Source: a virus
Direction: 5' to 3' (one strand)
Virus record (IMG/VR): IMGVR_UViG_3300045010_000308
Span: 1 to 64,000 of that record
DNA: 64,000 nt
Part shown: one piece after another, positions 17,535 to 24,918 of the stretch
Layout: the number at the start of each line of letters is the position of its first letter
Position numbering within the stretch: the first letter of the stretch is position 1
The notes under the pieces: model-generated
What the model saw: only the letters and a program-made list of their open reading frames with translations
Told to the model about the DNA's origin: nothing
The model's database searches: none
Made by a program: the position numbers and the translations under genes

Positions 17535-18370
17535 CTGTGTCGACTGGTCTTCCCCTAGCGGTTGAGTATCTAGTCATCGCTGGTGGCGGCGGTGGTGGCA
17601 CGGGTGGCGGCGGCGGTGGTGGTGCGGGTGGTTACAGAAATGGAACAGTGGGTGAGACGACAGGCGGCGGCGGCGGCGCAGAGGCGGCGATGCCAATCAC
17701 GGCTAATGTTTTGTACACCATTACCATCGGTGGTGGTGGTGCTTCTGCAACCAGCGGCTCCGATAGTTCGATTTCTGGTACTGGGCTATCAACAATAACA
17801 TCCACTGGTGGCGGCAGAGGTGGAAACTTTGTTACCGCAGGAAGCACTGGTGGTTCTGGCGGCGGCGGCGGCAAAGACGGCGGTGGTAGTGGCGCAAGAA
17901 CAACATCACCCGTGATTCAGGGAAATGTTGGTGGTGCGAGCCTGGGCGGTGCAACCTTTGGTTCTGGCGGCGGCGGCGGTGCTGGCGCTGTCGGTTCGGC
18001 AGGACTAGTCAACGAAGCAGGAGGTAACGGAGGCAACGGGCTTTCATCTTCGATTTCAGGGTCATCAGTTACACGCGCTGGCGGCGGCGGCGGCGGCCAC
18101 AACGGCAATCAAGGTACTGGTGGTTCTGGCGGCGGCGGAAATGGTAGTGGTACTACTTCAGGCAGCCCCGGCTCAGTGAATACAGGTAGTGGTGGTGGTG
18201 GTGGGAGTTACCAGGGCGGTTCTGGTGGTTCTGGTGGTAAGGGAGTCGTCATTATCAGACAACCCATCACGGCAAAGTCTCCGACAACACTGACAGGCGC
18301 AACGACGACCGATACGGCAACGCATCGTGTCTTCACCTTCAACGACAGCGGAACTATCAGGTGGTCATAA
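17477..18370 (+). CDS. Glycine-rich tail adhesin, cassette B (297 aa)
   Basis: Same basic opening as the cassette A adhesin (RFGERTRSGTLVSGWTKRA), then VEYLVIAGGGGGG and a single glycine-rich unit. It has GGGG blocks alternating with Ser/Thr/Asn patches, and it ends with VVIIRQPITAKS and RVFTFNDSGTIRWS. It is the shortest complete version of the family here. Receptor binding by polyglycine helices is inferred from the composition. The stop TAA overlaps the next ATG. Confidence 0.68.
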   Translation: MRFGERTRSGTLVSGWTKRAVSTGLPLAVEYLVIAGGGGGGTGGGGGGGAGGYRNGTVGETTGGGGGAEAAMPITANVLYTITIGGGGASATSGSDSSISGTGLSTITSTGGGRGGNFVTAGSTGGSGGGGGKDGGGSGARTTSPVIQGNVGGASLGGATFGSGGGGGAGAVGSAGLVNEAGGNGGNGLSSSISGSSVTRAGGGGGGHNGNQGTGGSGGGGNGSGTTSGSPGSVNTGSGGGGGSYQGGSGGSGGKGVVIIRQPITAKSPTTLTGATTTDTATHRVFTFNDSGTIRWS

Positions 18371-18642
18371 TGGCGTACTTCGCTGAACTCGACGACACGA
18401 ACACGGTGCTGAGAGTGATCAGCGTCAGCAACGATGTGTGCGGTGAACCGACGCTCGCATTCCCCGATACCGAAGCCGCTGGTCGTGCGTTCATCGCCAA
18501 CACGCTGAAACTTGGCGGCACTTGGAAGCAGACTTCGTACAACGCCAACTTCCGTGGCAAGTACGCAGGCATCGGGGACACTTATGATGCGGTGAACGAC
18601 GTCTTCGTTGCGCCGACGCCGCCAGGCGGCGAGATAGGATAG
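18370..18642 (+). CDS. Small tail protein of the DTYDAVNDVF family, cassette B (90 aa)
   Basis: ATG at 18370 overlaps the adhesin stop (TAATG). It starts with MAYFAELDDTNTVLRVISV, has a KQTSYNANFRGKYAGIGDTY core and ends VAPTPPGGEIG. The last 70 bases are nearly the same as in 21147-21368. It closes cassette B. Confidence 0.65.
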   Translation: MAYFAELDDTNTVLRVISVSNDVCGEPTLAFPDTEAAGRAFIANTLKLGGTWKQTSYNANFRGKYAGIGDTYDAVNDVFVAPTPPGGEIG

Positions 18643-18649
18643 GCTACCG

Positions 18650-18955
18650 ATGCCGATTGATTTTCCGAACAGTCCGACGGTCAATGACGTCTACTCAGCC
18701 GGCGGGAGAAGCTGGACCTGGAACGGGACGTCTTGGGTGCTGAACGCCTATGTCGGCGTCGTCCCGGCGGGAGCGGTCGGCACGACCGAGCTGGCGAACA
18801 ACGCCGTCACTTCTTTGAAGTTGGGACCCACCGGTGCGGTCAACGGCCAGGCCTTGTTGGCCAACTCTTCGACGGCTACTGGGTTGGAGTGGGGTCAGGC
18901 AGGGTCTCCTTCCGATGATGCAAGCGCGGTTTTGGGTACTCAAGTTTTCAGCTGA
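18650..18955 (+). CDS. Short tail-tip anchor protein, cassette C (101 aa)
   Basis: Opens like the cassette B anchor (MPIDFPNSPTVNDVYSAGG, WTWNGTSWVL) and continues with a TTELANNAVTSLKLG repeat-like linker. It has ALLANSSTATGLEWGQAG, frequent in fibre stems, and ends in AVLGTQVFS. It starts third repetition of the cassette. Confidence 0.65.
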   Translation: MPIDFPNSPTVNDVYSAGGRSWTWNGTSWVLNAYVGVVPAGAVGTTELANNAVTSLKLGPTGAVNGQALLANSSTATGLEWGQAGSPSDDASAVLGTQVFS

Positions 18956-18971
18956 AGATTGGAGCAGATAG

Positions 18972-19337
18972 ATGGCAACATTCACGAAGATGAAGTTCAG
19001 CGAATCTACCGATGGTCGCCCCATCAAGGTCGGGGCGACGAGCATCGCTTCGGGCACGCCGATTCACGCTGGTTCTCCTACGGCGACGACTTACGACGAG
19101 ATCTGGCTGTATGCGATGAACTCCTCGGCTTCGTCGGTGAAGCTGACGGTGGGGTGGGGCGGCACCACCGACCCCGATGATTTGATTGAACTCACGGTTC
19201 TTGCCGAGGCTGGCTTGGTGACGGTTGCCCCCGGCATGCTCATCAAGGGCAACGCGACTCCGCTCGTGGTGAAGGCGGCGGCGGGTACGGCGAACGTGAT
19301 CACGATTCACGGATTTGTCAACCGAATCACGGTGTAG
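18972..19337 (+). CDS. Tail-tip beta protein, cassette C (121 aa)
   Basis: The most diverged of the three paralogues. It keeps KFSESTDGRPIKV, DEIWLYAMN, GGTTDPDDLIELTV and FVNRITV. Divergence at the DNA level shows that the triplication is not entirely recent. It ends three bases before the adhesin ATG at 19341. Confidence 0.62.
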   Translation: MATFTKMKFSESTDGRPIKVGATSIASGTPIHAGSPTATTYDEIWLYAMNSSASSVKLTVGWGGTTDPDDLIELTVLAEAGLVTVAPGMLIKGNATPLVVKAAAGTANVITIHGFVNRITV

Positions 19338-19340
19338 CTG

Positions 19341-20258
19341 ATGGCTACGGCTCGCCGCCAACTCGGGTACGTTTCGTCGTTGACGACGCAGTCCGTCCCC
19401 CCGGGCGGCTTGCCGGTTGAGTGCCTCGTCATCGGCGGCGGCGGCGGTGGCGGCAGGATGCACGGTGGCGGCGGTGGTGCTGGCGGCTATGTATGTTCGG
19501 TTGTCGGGGAGAACTCAGGTGGCGGCGCGGTCGCCGCAACTACCTTCTCGCTGAATAGGAACCTGACCTACGGAGTGGTGGTTGGGGGCGGCGGCTCAGG
19601 CTCAACTTCCGCCAGCACGAGAGGCGGCAGCGGCACGAACAGCGTCTTCGTCGTGGCGGCGATAGGCGGCGGTGGCGGAGGCAGTAGCTCCGGAGAGAGT
19701 CCAGGCGGGCCAGGCGGTTCGGGTGGCGGCGGCGCAGCAAACGCGACCAACACGGGCGGCGCAGGAACGAGCCACCAAGGTTTCGCAGGTGGCGCAGGTG
19801 CGCCGAGCGGCGGCAATCCCTCAGGTGGCGGTGGCGGTGGTGCCGGTGCGGTCGGCGTTCAAGGCAACTTGTCGGGATACGCAGGCGCAGGCGGCGCAGG
19901 TGTCTCATCAAGCATCACGGGTTTGGCGGTCACTCGCGGCGGCGGCGGCGGTGGCGGCGGCCACAACGCCGCAGATAGGGGCGGCGCAGGCGGCTCGGGT
20001 GGCGGCGGCGCAGGCTCAGGAGTAGCTGTCGTAGGTTCACCAGGCTCACCGAACACAGGCGGCGGCGGCGGCGGTAGCGGTCACGACGGCGGCAACAACT
20101 TAGGTGGGAACGGCGGCTCGGGCATCGTCGTTGTCCGCTACCTGACTTCTGCCGCATCAGGTCTCACCGTCACCGCAACAGGCGGCGGCACCTCCGCTCC
20201 TAGCGGTTCTTACACGGTCTGGACATTCACATCGTCGGGTACGTTGGCGGTGACGTGA
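19341..20258 (+). CDS. Glycine-rich tail adhesin, first unit of cassette C (305 aa)
   Basis: Starts MATARRQLGYVSSLTTQ, unlike cassettes A and B, then VECLVIGGGGGGG and glycine-rich blocks. It ends with VVVRYLT, GLTVTATGG and YTVWTFTSSGTLAVT before the stop. That ending corresponds to the join in the middle of the two-unit gene in cassette A. Here a stop codon splits the two units into separate genes. Confidence 0.66.
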   Translation: MATARRQLGYVSSLTTQSVPPGGLPVECLVIGGGGGGGRMHGGGGGAGGYVCSVVGENSGGGAVAATTFSLNRNLTYGVVVGGGGSGSTSASTRGGSGTNSVFVVAAIGGGGGGSSSGESPGGPGGSGGGGAANATNTGGAGTSHQGFAGGAGAPSGGNPSGGGGGGAGAVGVQGNLSGYAGAGGAGVSSSITGLAVTRGGGGGGGGHNAADRGGAGGSGGGGAGSGVAVVGSPGSPNTGGGGGGSGHDGGNNLGGNGGSGIVVVRYLTSAASGLTVTATGGGTSAPSGSYTVWTFTSSGTLAVT

Positions 20259-20295
20259 TGGCACGCCTCGCATCGCCGTCAAGTGAGGTGGCGGA

Positions 20296-21150
20296 ATGAC
20301 CCGCTCGTACCTCGGCTATGTTTCTTCGCAGACGACGGGCACGGTTGCGGTTGACATCCCCTACGGCGTAGCGACGGGCGGCTCATCGGCTTCACGAACC
20401 ATCGGTGGTCAGACCTACACGGTGCTGACCTTCTCGTCAGACGACAACCTTGTCGTGTCTAAGGCTGGTTTGTTCGACGTGTTGCTTGTCGGTGGTGGCG
20501 GCGGCGGCGGGTCAGGTTCAGACCCGCAATCTGGCGGCGGTGGCGGCGCAGGCGCATTAGTTGGATTTGCAGCCACGACCACGATCTACCTTCAGGCTGC
20601 GACCTACGCTGTTGACGTCGGTGCAGGCGGCGCTGGATACACCAACTCAAATGGGTTTTCGACTGGCGCTGCGTCATACATCGGCAACGTCATTTCGGCT
20701 TGTGGCGGCGGCGGCGGCGCTTGTCAAGATGTTGCTTTGGCAGGCAGCGGCGGCTCGGGCGGCGGCAGACAAACTGGCATGAACGTAGGTGGATATTCAG
20801 TCGATGAAACATTCGGCAACCGCGGCGGAGTCGGCACGGGCAATCATGGCGCTGGTGGCGGCGGTGGATACGGCGGAGTCGGTGGCAACGCGGCTGGAAC
20901 GACGGGCGGTTCGGGCGGCAACGGAATCGACGTGTCGACTTGGGGAACAAGCGCAAGTACCGACAACATTGCGGCAGGCGGCGGCGGCTCGGGTTCAACT
21001 GCAGGTGGCGCAGCAGGCACAGGCGGCGTAGCAGGTTCCACAGGCGATGGCAACAGCGCCACAACTGCTGGCTCTGGCGGCGGCGGCGGTCGTGGTTCGG
21101 CTGGCGGCAACGGTGCGGCTGGCAAAGTATGGGTGAGGTTCAAGGTATGA
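20296..21150 (+). CDS. Glycine-rich tail adhesin, second unit of cassette C (284 aa)
   Basis: Starts MTRSYLGYVSSQTTGTVAV, which repeats the LGYVSSxTT opening of the preceding gene, so it has its own attachment segment. It continues with TYTVLTFSSDDNLVVSKAGLFDVLLVGGGG, homologous to the second half of 13746-15401, and ends in VWVRFKV. Stop overlaps the following ATG. Confidence 0.66.
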   Translation: MTRSYLGYVSSQTTGTVAVDIPYGVATGGSSASRTIGGQTYTVLTFSSDDNLVVSKAGLFDVLLVGGGGGGGSGSDPQSGGGGGAGALVGFAATTTIYLQAATYAVDVGAGGAGYTNSNGFSTGAASYIGNVISACGGGGGACQDVALAGSGGSGGGRQTGMNVGGYSVDETFGNRGGVGTGNHGAGGGGGYGGVGGNAAGTTGGSGGNGIDVSTWGTSASTDNIAAGGGGSGSTAGGAAGTGGVAGSTGDGNSATTAGSGGGGGRGSAGGNGAAGKVWVRFKV

Positions 21151-21368
21151 GCGACACACTGACGTACTTCGCCAAAGTTGAGAACGGTGTCGTCACCGAT
21201 GTTCGTGTCGTGACGTGGGATTTCTTGTGCGCCAACCCTGACCGCTACGGCGACAGTTCGCTATGGGTAGAAACCTTTCACGACAACTCCCAACGCGGCA
21301 AATACGCAGGCATAGGCGATACTTATGATGCGGTGAACGATGTGTTCGTTGCGCCGACGCCGCCGTAA
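21147..21368 (+). CDS. Small tail protein of the DTYDAVNDVF family, cassette C (73 aa)
   Basis: ATG at 21147 overlaps the adhesin stop. It has TYFAKVENGVVTDVRVV at the start, SQRGKYAGIGDTYDAVNDVF near the end and VAPTPP as the last residues. It is the last gene before the change of sequence character near 21,370. Confidence 0.66.
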   Translation: MSDTLTYFAKVENGVVTDVRVVTWDFLCANPDRYGDSSLWVETFHDNSQRGKYAGIGDTYDAVNDVFVAPTPP

Positions 21369-21397
21369 GCGCGCCTCGCGACAAAGCGCAGAGAAGA

Positions 21398-23167
21398 GTG
21401 GCACGCCTGAAGATCGCCGTCTACACGATCGCGCTCAACGAGAAGAAGTTCGTTGACCCGTGGTATGAGTCGGCTAAAGACGCAGACTACCTGCTGATCG
21501 CCGACACCGGCTCGACCGACGGGACGGTCGAGCGCGCGCGAGAGCTCGGGATCAACGTCGCGCAGATCACGGTCAAGCCGTGGCGGTTCGACGACGCGCG
21601 CAACGCGTCGCTCGCGCTGCTGCCGGCGGACATCGACTTCTGCGTCGCGCTCGACATGGACGAGGTCCTCGTGCCTGGCTGGCGTGAGCACCTCGAGAAG
21701 GCGCCGCCCGGCACGACCCGCCCGCGCTACAAGTACGTCTGGAGCTGGAACACAGACGGCAGCGAGGGACTCGTGTACGGCGCAGACAAGGTCCACGCTC
21801 GCAGCGGGTACCGGTGGGTGCACCCGGTGCACGAGGTCTTGGCGCCGACGGACGGAGAAGAGACCCAGAGCTGGGTCGGCATGGAGGTCCACCACTTCCC
21901 CGACCGCTCGAAGTCGCGCGGGCAGTACCTGCCGCTGCTCAAGAAGGCCGTCGACGAGAGGCCGATGGACGACCGCAACGCGTACTACTACGCGCGTGAG
22001 CTGTTCTTCTACGGCCAGGCCGAAGACGCACGGCGCGAGTTCAAGCGCCACCTCGCGCTGCCGACCGCGACGTGGCGCGCCGAGCGCGCGGCCTCGATGC
22101 GGTACCTCGCTCAGCTCGAGCACGACGAGGCCGAGGCCTGGCTGCTGCGCGCGTGCGCCGAGGCGCCGGAGTTCCGCGAGCCCTGGGTCGAGCTCGCTCG
22201 GCACTACTACGACCGGCAGTCGTGGGAAGACTGCCTGTCGGCCGCGAGGCGGGCGCTCACGATCACAGAGAAGCCGCTGCTGTACATCAACGACGCCGCC
22301 GCGTGGAGCTCGCTGCCGCACGACCTCGCCAGCATCGGCGCCTGGCACGCCGGGCAGAGAGGCGCGGCGGTCGAGCACCTGCGCGGCGCGCTGCGGGTCG
22401 AGCCGGGCAGCGAGCGCCTCCAGGCGAACCTCGCCATGATGCTGCGGGTGACGCACCCGGAGCGCGCGGTGGCCGTCGTCCCGTCGAGGTCGAACGTCGA
22501 GGGCTGCATGCTCGTCCTCGAGCGCCTCGAGAGAGACCCGCAGGTCAGCGCGGTCGTGCTCGTCGCGGACGGAGACGAGGCCTGCCGGACCTACGGAGCG
22601 CTGCTCTCCGAGCGCGGGCCGGAGCTGCGGAAGGTCCGGCTCGAGCGCGTCGAGCGCGGCGCCGGCATCCACGCGATGTGGAACATCGGCGTCGAGGCCG
22701 CCCGGCGCGAAAAATCCGCGGTTGCCCTAGTGAACGACGACGTCACCGTCGCCGACGACACCATAGGGAGCCTCGTGTCGCTGCTCGCGTACGACAGGTC
22801 GCTCGGGCTCGTCTGCCCGGCCTACGACTACCGCAAGTTCACGGACATCACGCAGGACGTGTCGACGGTGTGCAACGGCCGGTACGACGGCAGCGGGGGG
22901 CTCGCCGGGTTTTGCATGGTCTTGGCCGCAGACATCGTGCAGCGGTTCAGGTTTGACGAGTCGATGAAGTGGTGGTACGGAGACAACGACGTGCTGCTGC
23001 ACGTCACGCGCAACGAGAAGCGCCGCGCGGCGATCACGAGCCTCGCTCGGTGCAGCGGCAACTCGTCGGCGACCGTAGACAACGACCCGCCCGAAGACTT
23101 CTGGAAGGTCGTCCAAGACGACAAGCTCAAGTTCTACGTGAAGTGGGGCATCTGCGATGCACGGTGA
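21398..23167 (+). CDS. Double glycosyltransferase with TPR-like linker (589 aa)
   Basis: Residues 1 to about 190 are a GT-A (GT2) domain with the NEKKFVDPW opening, ADTGSTDGT (35-43) and a DMDE metal motif (86-89). Residues about 190-370 are helical repeats with Ala/Glu/Arg-rich TPR-like pairs. Residues about 385-570 are a second GT-A domain with LVNDDV near residue 445 and a WWYGDNDV acceptor-side motif. It would transfer two sugars, or build a disaccharide, on a phage or host surface target. GTG start at 21398 after GAGAAGAG. The 3' end overlaps the methyltransferase start by 11 bases. Sequence habit here matches the right part of the window, not the left. Confidence 0.8.
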   Translation: MARLKIAVYTIALNEKKFVDPWYESAKDADYLLIADTGSTDGTVERARELGINVAQITVKPWRFDDARNASLALLPADIDFCVALDMDEVLVPGWREHLEKAPPGTTRPRYKYVWSWNTDGSEGLVYGADKVHARSGYRWVHPVHEVLAPTDGEETQSWVGMEVHHFPDRSKSRGQYLPLLKKAVDERPMDDRNAYYYARELFFYGQAEDARREFKRHLALPTATWRAERAASMRYLAQLEHDEAEAWLLRACAEAPEFREPWVELARHYYDRQSWEDCLSAARRALTITEKPLLYINDAAAWSSLPHDLASIGAWHAGQRGAAVEHLRGALRVEPGSERLQANLAMMLRVTHPERAVAVVPSRSNVEGCMLVLERLERDPQVSAVVLVADGDEACRTYGALLSERGPELRKVRLERVERGAGIHAMWNIGVEAARREKSAVALVNDDVTVADDTIGSLVSLLAYDRSLGLVCPAYDYRKFTDITQDVSTVCNGRYDGSGGLAGFCMVLAADIVQRFRFDESMKWWYGDNDVLLHVTRNEKRRAAITSLARCSGNSSATVDNDPPEDFWKVVQDDKLKFYVKWGICDAR

Positions 23168-23669
23168 CGTGCTGGCGTGGGTGTCACGCGCGATCGCAGG
23201 CTGCCGGCGCACGGGGCCTGGCGCGCACGTCTTAGAGTTCGGCAGCCTAGACATCAACGGCAGCGTCAGGCCGCTGTTCGCAGAGCTGGTGTCTGGCGGA
23301 GGTTCGTACCTCGGTATCGACGTGCAAGAAGGCCCGGGAGTCGACCTGGTGGCCGACGCAAGCGCCTACAAGAGCGACACGCGGTGGGACTTCGTCGTCT
23401 GCTGCGAGGTGTTCGAGCATACGGCGCTGTGGCCGAAGCTCGTCGCTAACGCGCACTCGCTCCTCGTGCCGGGCGGAGTCTTCATCGCGACGATGGCCGG
23501 CGAGGGCCGGCCGCCGCACTCTGCGATCGACGAAAACCCGATCCGCGCCTGGGAATACTACAAGAACGTGACCGGGCCGATGCTAGACGAGAAGCTCGCG
23601 TCGGCGGGATTCACGAGCCGCGAGGTCGACGTCTACCGCACCGACACGCGGTGCTGGGCGGTCAAGTAG
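23157..23669 (+). CDS. SAM-dependent methyltransferase, class I (170 aa)
   Basis: A short Rossmann-type methyltransferase: motif I is VLEFGSLDINGS, the acidic end of strand 2 is YLGIDVQEGPG, and motif IV region is FVVCCEVFEHT, followed by LLVPGGVFIATMAG. Such small enzymes often sit beside glycosyltransferases and methylate sugars or fibre proteins, so it probably works with the upstream gene, with which it overlaps. Its last bases overlap the end of the convergent WhiB gene by 8 bases. Substrate unknown. Confidence 0.75.
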   Translation: MHGDVLAWVSRAIAGCRRTGPGAHVLEFGSLDINGSVRPLFAELVSGGGSYLGIDVQEGPGVDLVADASAYKSDTRWDFVVCCEVFEHTALWPKLVANAHSLLVPGGVFIATMAGEGRPPHSAIDENPIRAWEYYKNVTGPMLDEKLASAGFTSREVDVYRTDTRCWAVK

Positions 23670-24174
23670 CTTTTTTCTCGCGAAGCGCCTTCTTGAGCTT
23701 CTTGCGTTCTTTCGCTTCTCTTGCCGCGTGGTAGGCGTTGACGGCGTTCGCGCTCGTGCGACTTCTCCAGTGGAAGCCGCACTCTCCGCACGTCACGATC
23801 TTCGCGGTCGACCACCTGCCGCCGCCGGCAAGCTCCTGCTCGCTGACGCTGAGGCACACCGGCCGCGCGCTGCAGTACGGGCACTGCGGCGACCGCCGCC
23901 TGCGGATCTCCTCTCCCGTGTGAGACACCGAGAGCGCCCTGCGGATGTCGTCTTCCGTGCGACCGCCCCAGACTCCCCAGAGCTGCTTCGTGTCGAGCGC
24001 CCACTTGAGGCACTCGTTCCTGACCTCGCAACCGAAGCAAAAGTTGCAGGCCCGGCGCTGCTCTAAGAGCTCAGGCGAGAAGAACAGCGGCTTCATCGAC
24101 CGAGCCTCGTCGGTCTTCTGCGTGCAGCGCGCACGAGAGTGCCACGACACGTCGTCGAGCTCGAAGACGCTCAC
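23662..24174 (-). CDS. whiB: WhiB-like regulator with added zinc-ribbon domain (170 aa)
   Basis: The iron-sulfur ligands are C17, C46, C49 and C55 (CFGCEVRNEC), followed by the GVWGG turn (residues 66-70) and a basic region, as in WhiB proteins, which bind a 4Fe-4S cluster and sigma factor. After about residue 90 there is an extra Cys-rich part (CPYCSARPVC, then CGECGFHW) that should bind zinc, then a Lys/Arg-rich tail. Standard WhiB proteins are 80-110 aa, so this is an extended form. WhiB proteins occur only in actinobacteria and their phages. Likely controls host or phage transcription. Confidence 0.82.
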   Translation of the reverse strand: MSVFELDDVSWHSRARCTQKTDEARSMKPLFFSPELLEQRRACNFCFGCEVRNECLKWALDTKQLWGVWGGRTEDDIRRALSVSHTGEEIRRRRSPQCPYCSARPVCLSVSEQELAGGGRWSTAKIVTCGECGFHWRSRTSANAVNAYHAAREAKERKKLKKALREKKAT

Positions 24175-24177
24175 GGC

Positions 24178-24519
24178 CTAGAGCTCTACAAGCGTGACCG
24201 GGACGAGGTTTTCGACCTTGTCTCCGAGCGATGTCTCTCCTTTGTCGTTGCAGATCGCGTACTCGCCGTTGCCGTGTTCGTGAAGCTCGCCGGCGTACGA
24301 CTGCGTGCATACCGCGGCTTCGACCGCCTTGAACCCCTCTCCCAGCGTGCTGACTAGCCCTTCCCGCTGGACGGTCGACGCCAGAGCCCTGCGGACTACC
24401 TCGTTCTCGATGTCGACGTGCTCGACGGTGAAGAACACGACCGAGTCGTGAGTCTCTCTCTCGTACAGCTCTCCGGTCCACTCGGACCAAAGAGATTCAC
24501 CCCTGCGCGTGTCCTTCAC
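24178..24519 (-). CDS. Hypothetical protein between two WhiB genes (113 aa)
   Basis: GTG start at 24519, overlapping the end of the upstream WhiB gene by 23 bases, stop 3 bases before the next gene. Mixed alpha/beta, acidic (EHVDIENEVVRRALAS, HEHGNGEYAICNDKGE), with two Cys. I recognise no family. Coupling to both WhiB genes suggests joint expression. Confidence 0.6.
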   Translation of the reverse strand: MKDTRRGESLWSEWTGELYERETHDSVVFFTVEHVDIENEVVRRALASTVQREGLVSTLGEGFKAVEAAVCTQSYAGELHEHGNGEYAICNDKGETSLGDKVENLVPVTLVEL

Positions 24520-24841
24520 GGCCCAATACTACCTCGCCCGCCAGCCTCGCGCGGCGTCTTGCTTTGTACTCGCGAGCGCGTATCCGCCTGCGCACCGACG
24601 CGTCGCCGGTCTGGTACCCGGCGTTGAACCGCTCTTCGTCGGTCTCTCCTCCCCAGATGCCCATCTCGAGGTTCTTTCTTGCGTGCGCACGGCAGAGCTC
24701 GACCGACTTGCACCGAGCACAGATCGACTTTGCGACCTTCTCGCGCTTGGCCCTCGCTCCTGGTCGCTCGTAGAACGCGCCGTAGAAGTACTGTGTCTTT
24801 CCCTTGCACGCCGCGTCTTTCATCCACTCAAGGCCTCTCAT
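24497..24841 (-). CDS. whiB: WhiB-like regulator (114 aa)
   Basis: Cluster ligands C12, C41, C44 and C50 (CARCKSVELC) with GIWGG at 61-65 and TDEER after it, in standard WhiB spacing and length. The C-terminus is strongly basic (RRRIRAREYKARRRARL) and could bind DNA. Phage WhiB proteins such as WhiBTM4 can block the host WhiB and alter septation or superinfection. A GGAGGG ribosome site precedes the ATG. It shares only the core with the other WhiB, so the pair is not a recent duplication. Confidence 0.85.
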   Translation of the reverse strand: MRGLEWMKDAACKGKTQYFYGAFYERPGARAKREKVAKSICARCKSVELCRAHARKNLEMGIWGGETDEERFNAGYQTGDASVRRRIRAREYKARRRARLAGEVVLGREGHAQG

Positions 24842-24894
24842 CGACCCTCCTGCTGCCTCGCGCCGGGGGAAACCGCATGTTTGCCTTTTTGCAT
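24838..24894 (-). CDS. Possible leader peptide coupled to whiB (18 aa)
   Basis: A short frame from the ATG at 24894 whose TGA overlaps the whiB ATG (ATGA). It includes the whiB ribosome site. No independent ribosome site is visible, so it could be chance. Confidence 0.2.
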   Translation of the reverse strand: MQKGKHAVSPGARQQEGR

Positions 24895-24918
24895 CACGAG
24901 AAGCGATCTAGAAGCACG

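Larger units (their letters stand above)
13082..21368 (+). repeat. Three-fold repeated tail-tip gene cassette
   Basis: The order anchor, 120-aa beta protein, glycine-rich adhesin, DTYDAVNDVF protein occurs at 13082-15592, 16831-18642 and 18650-21368. Between A and B lie an extra small protein, a jelly-roll-like tip and a coiled coil. Protein similarity is obvious in all members, and DNA similarity is high in patches only. Confidence 0.8.

Noticed and set aside
20257-20300. Similarity of TGGCACGCCT at 20258 to the start of the glycosyltransferase at 21398 as a join micro-homology
   Set aside because: Only about ten matching bases, easily by chance in GC-rich DNA.
13082-21368. Diversity-generating retroelement behind the adhesin variation
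   Set aside because: No reverse transcriptase frame and no template/variable repeat pair with A-specific changes seen.
22072-22956. 294-codon frame inside the double glycosyltransferase
   Set aside because: Arg/Ala-only composition of a shifted frame in GC-rich DNA; the GT frame has clear motifs.
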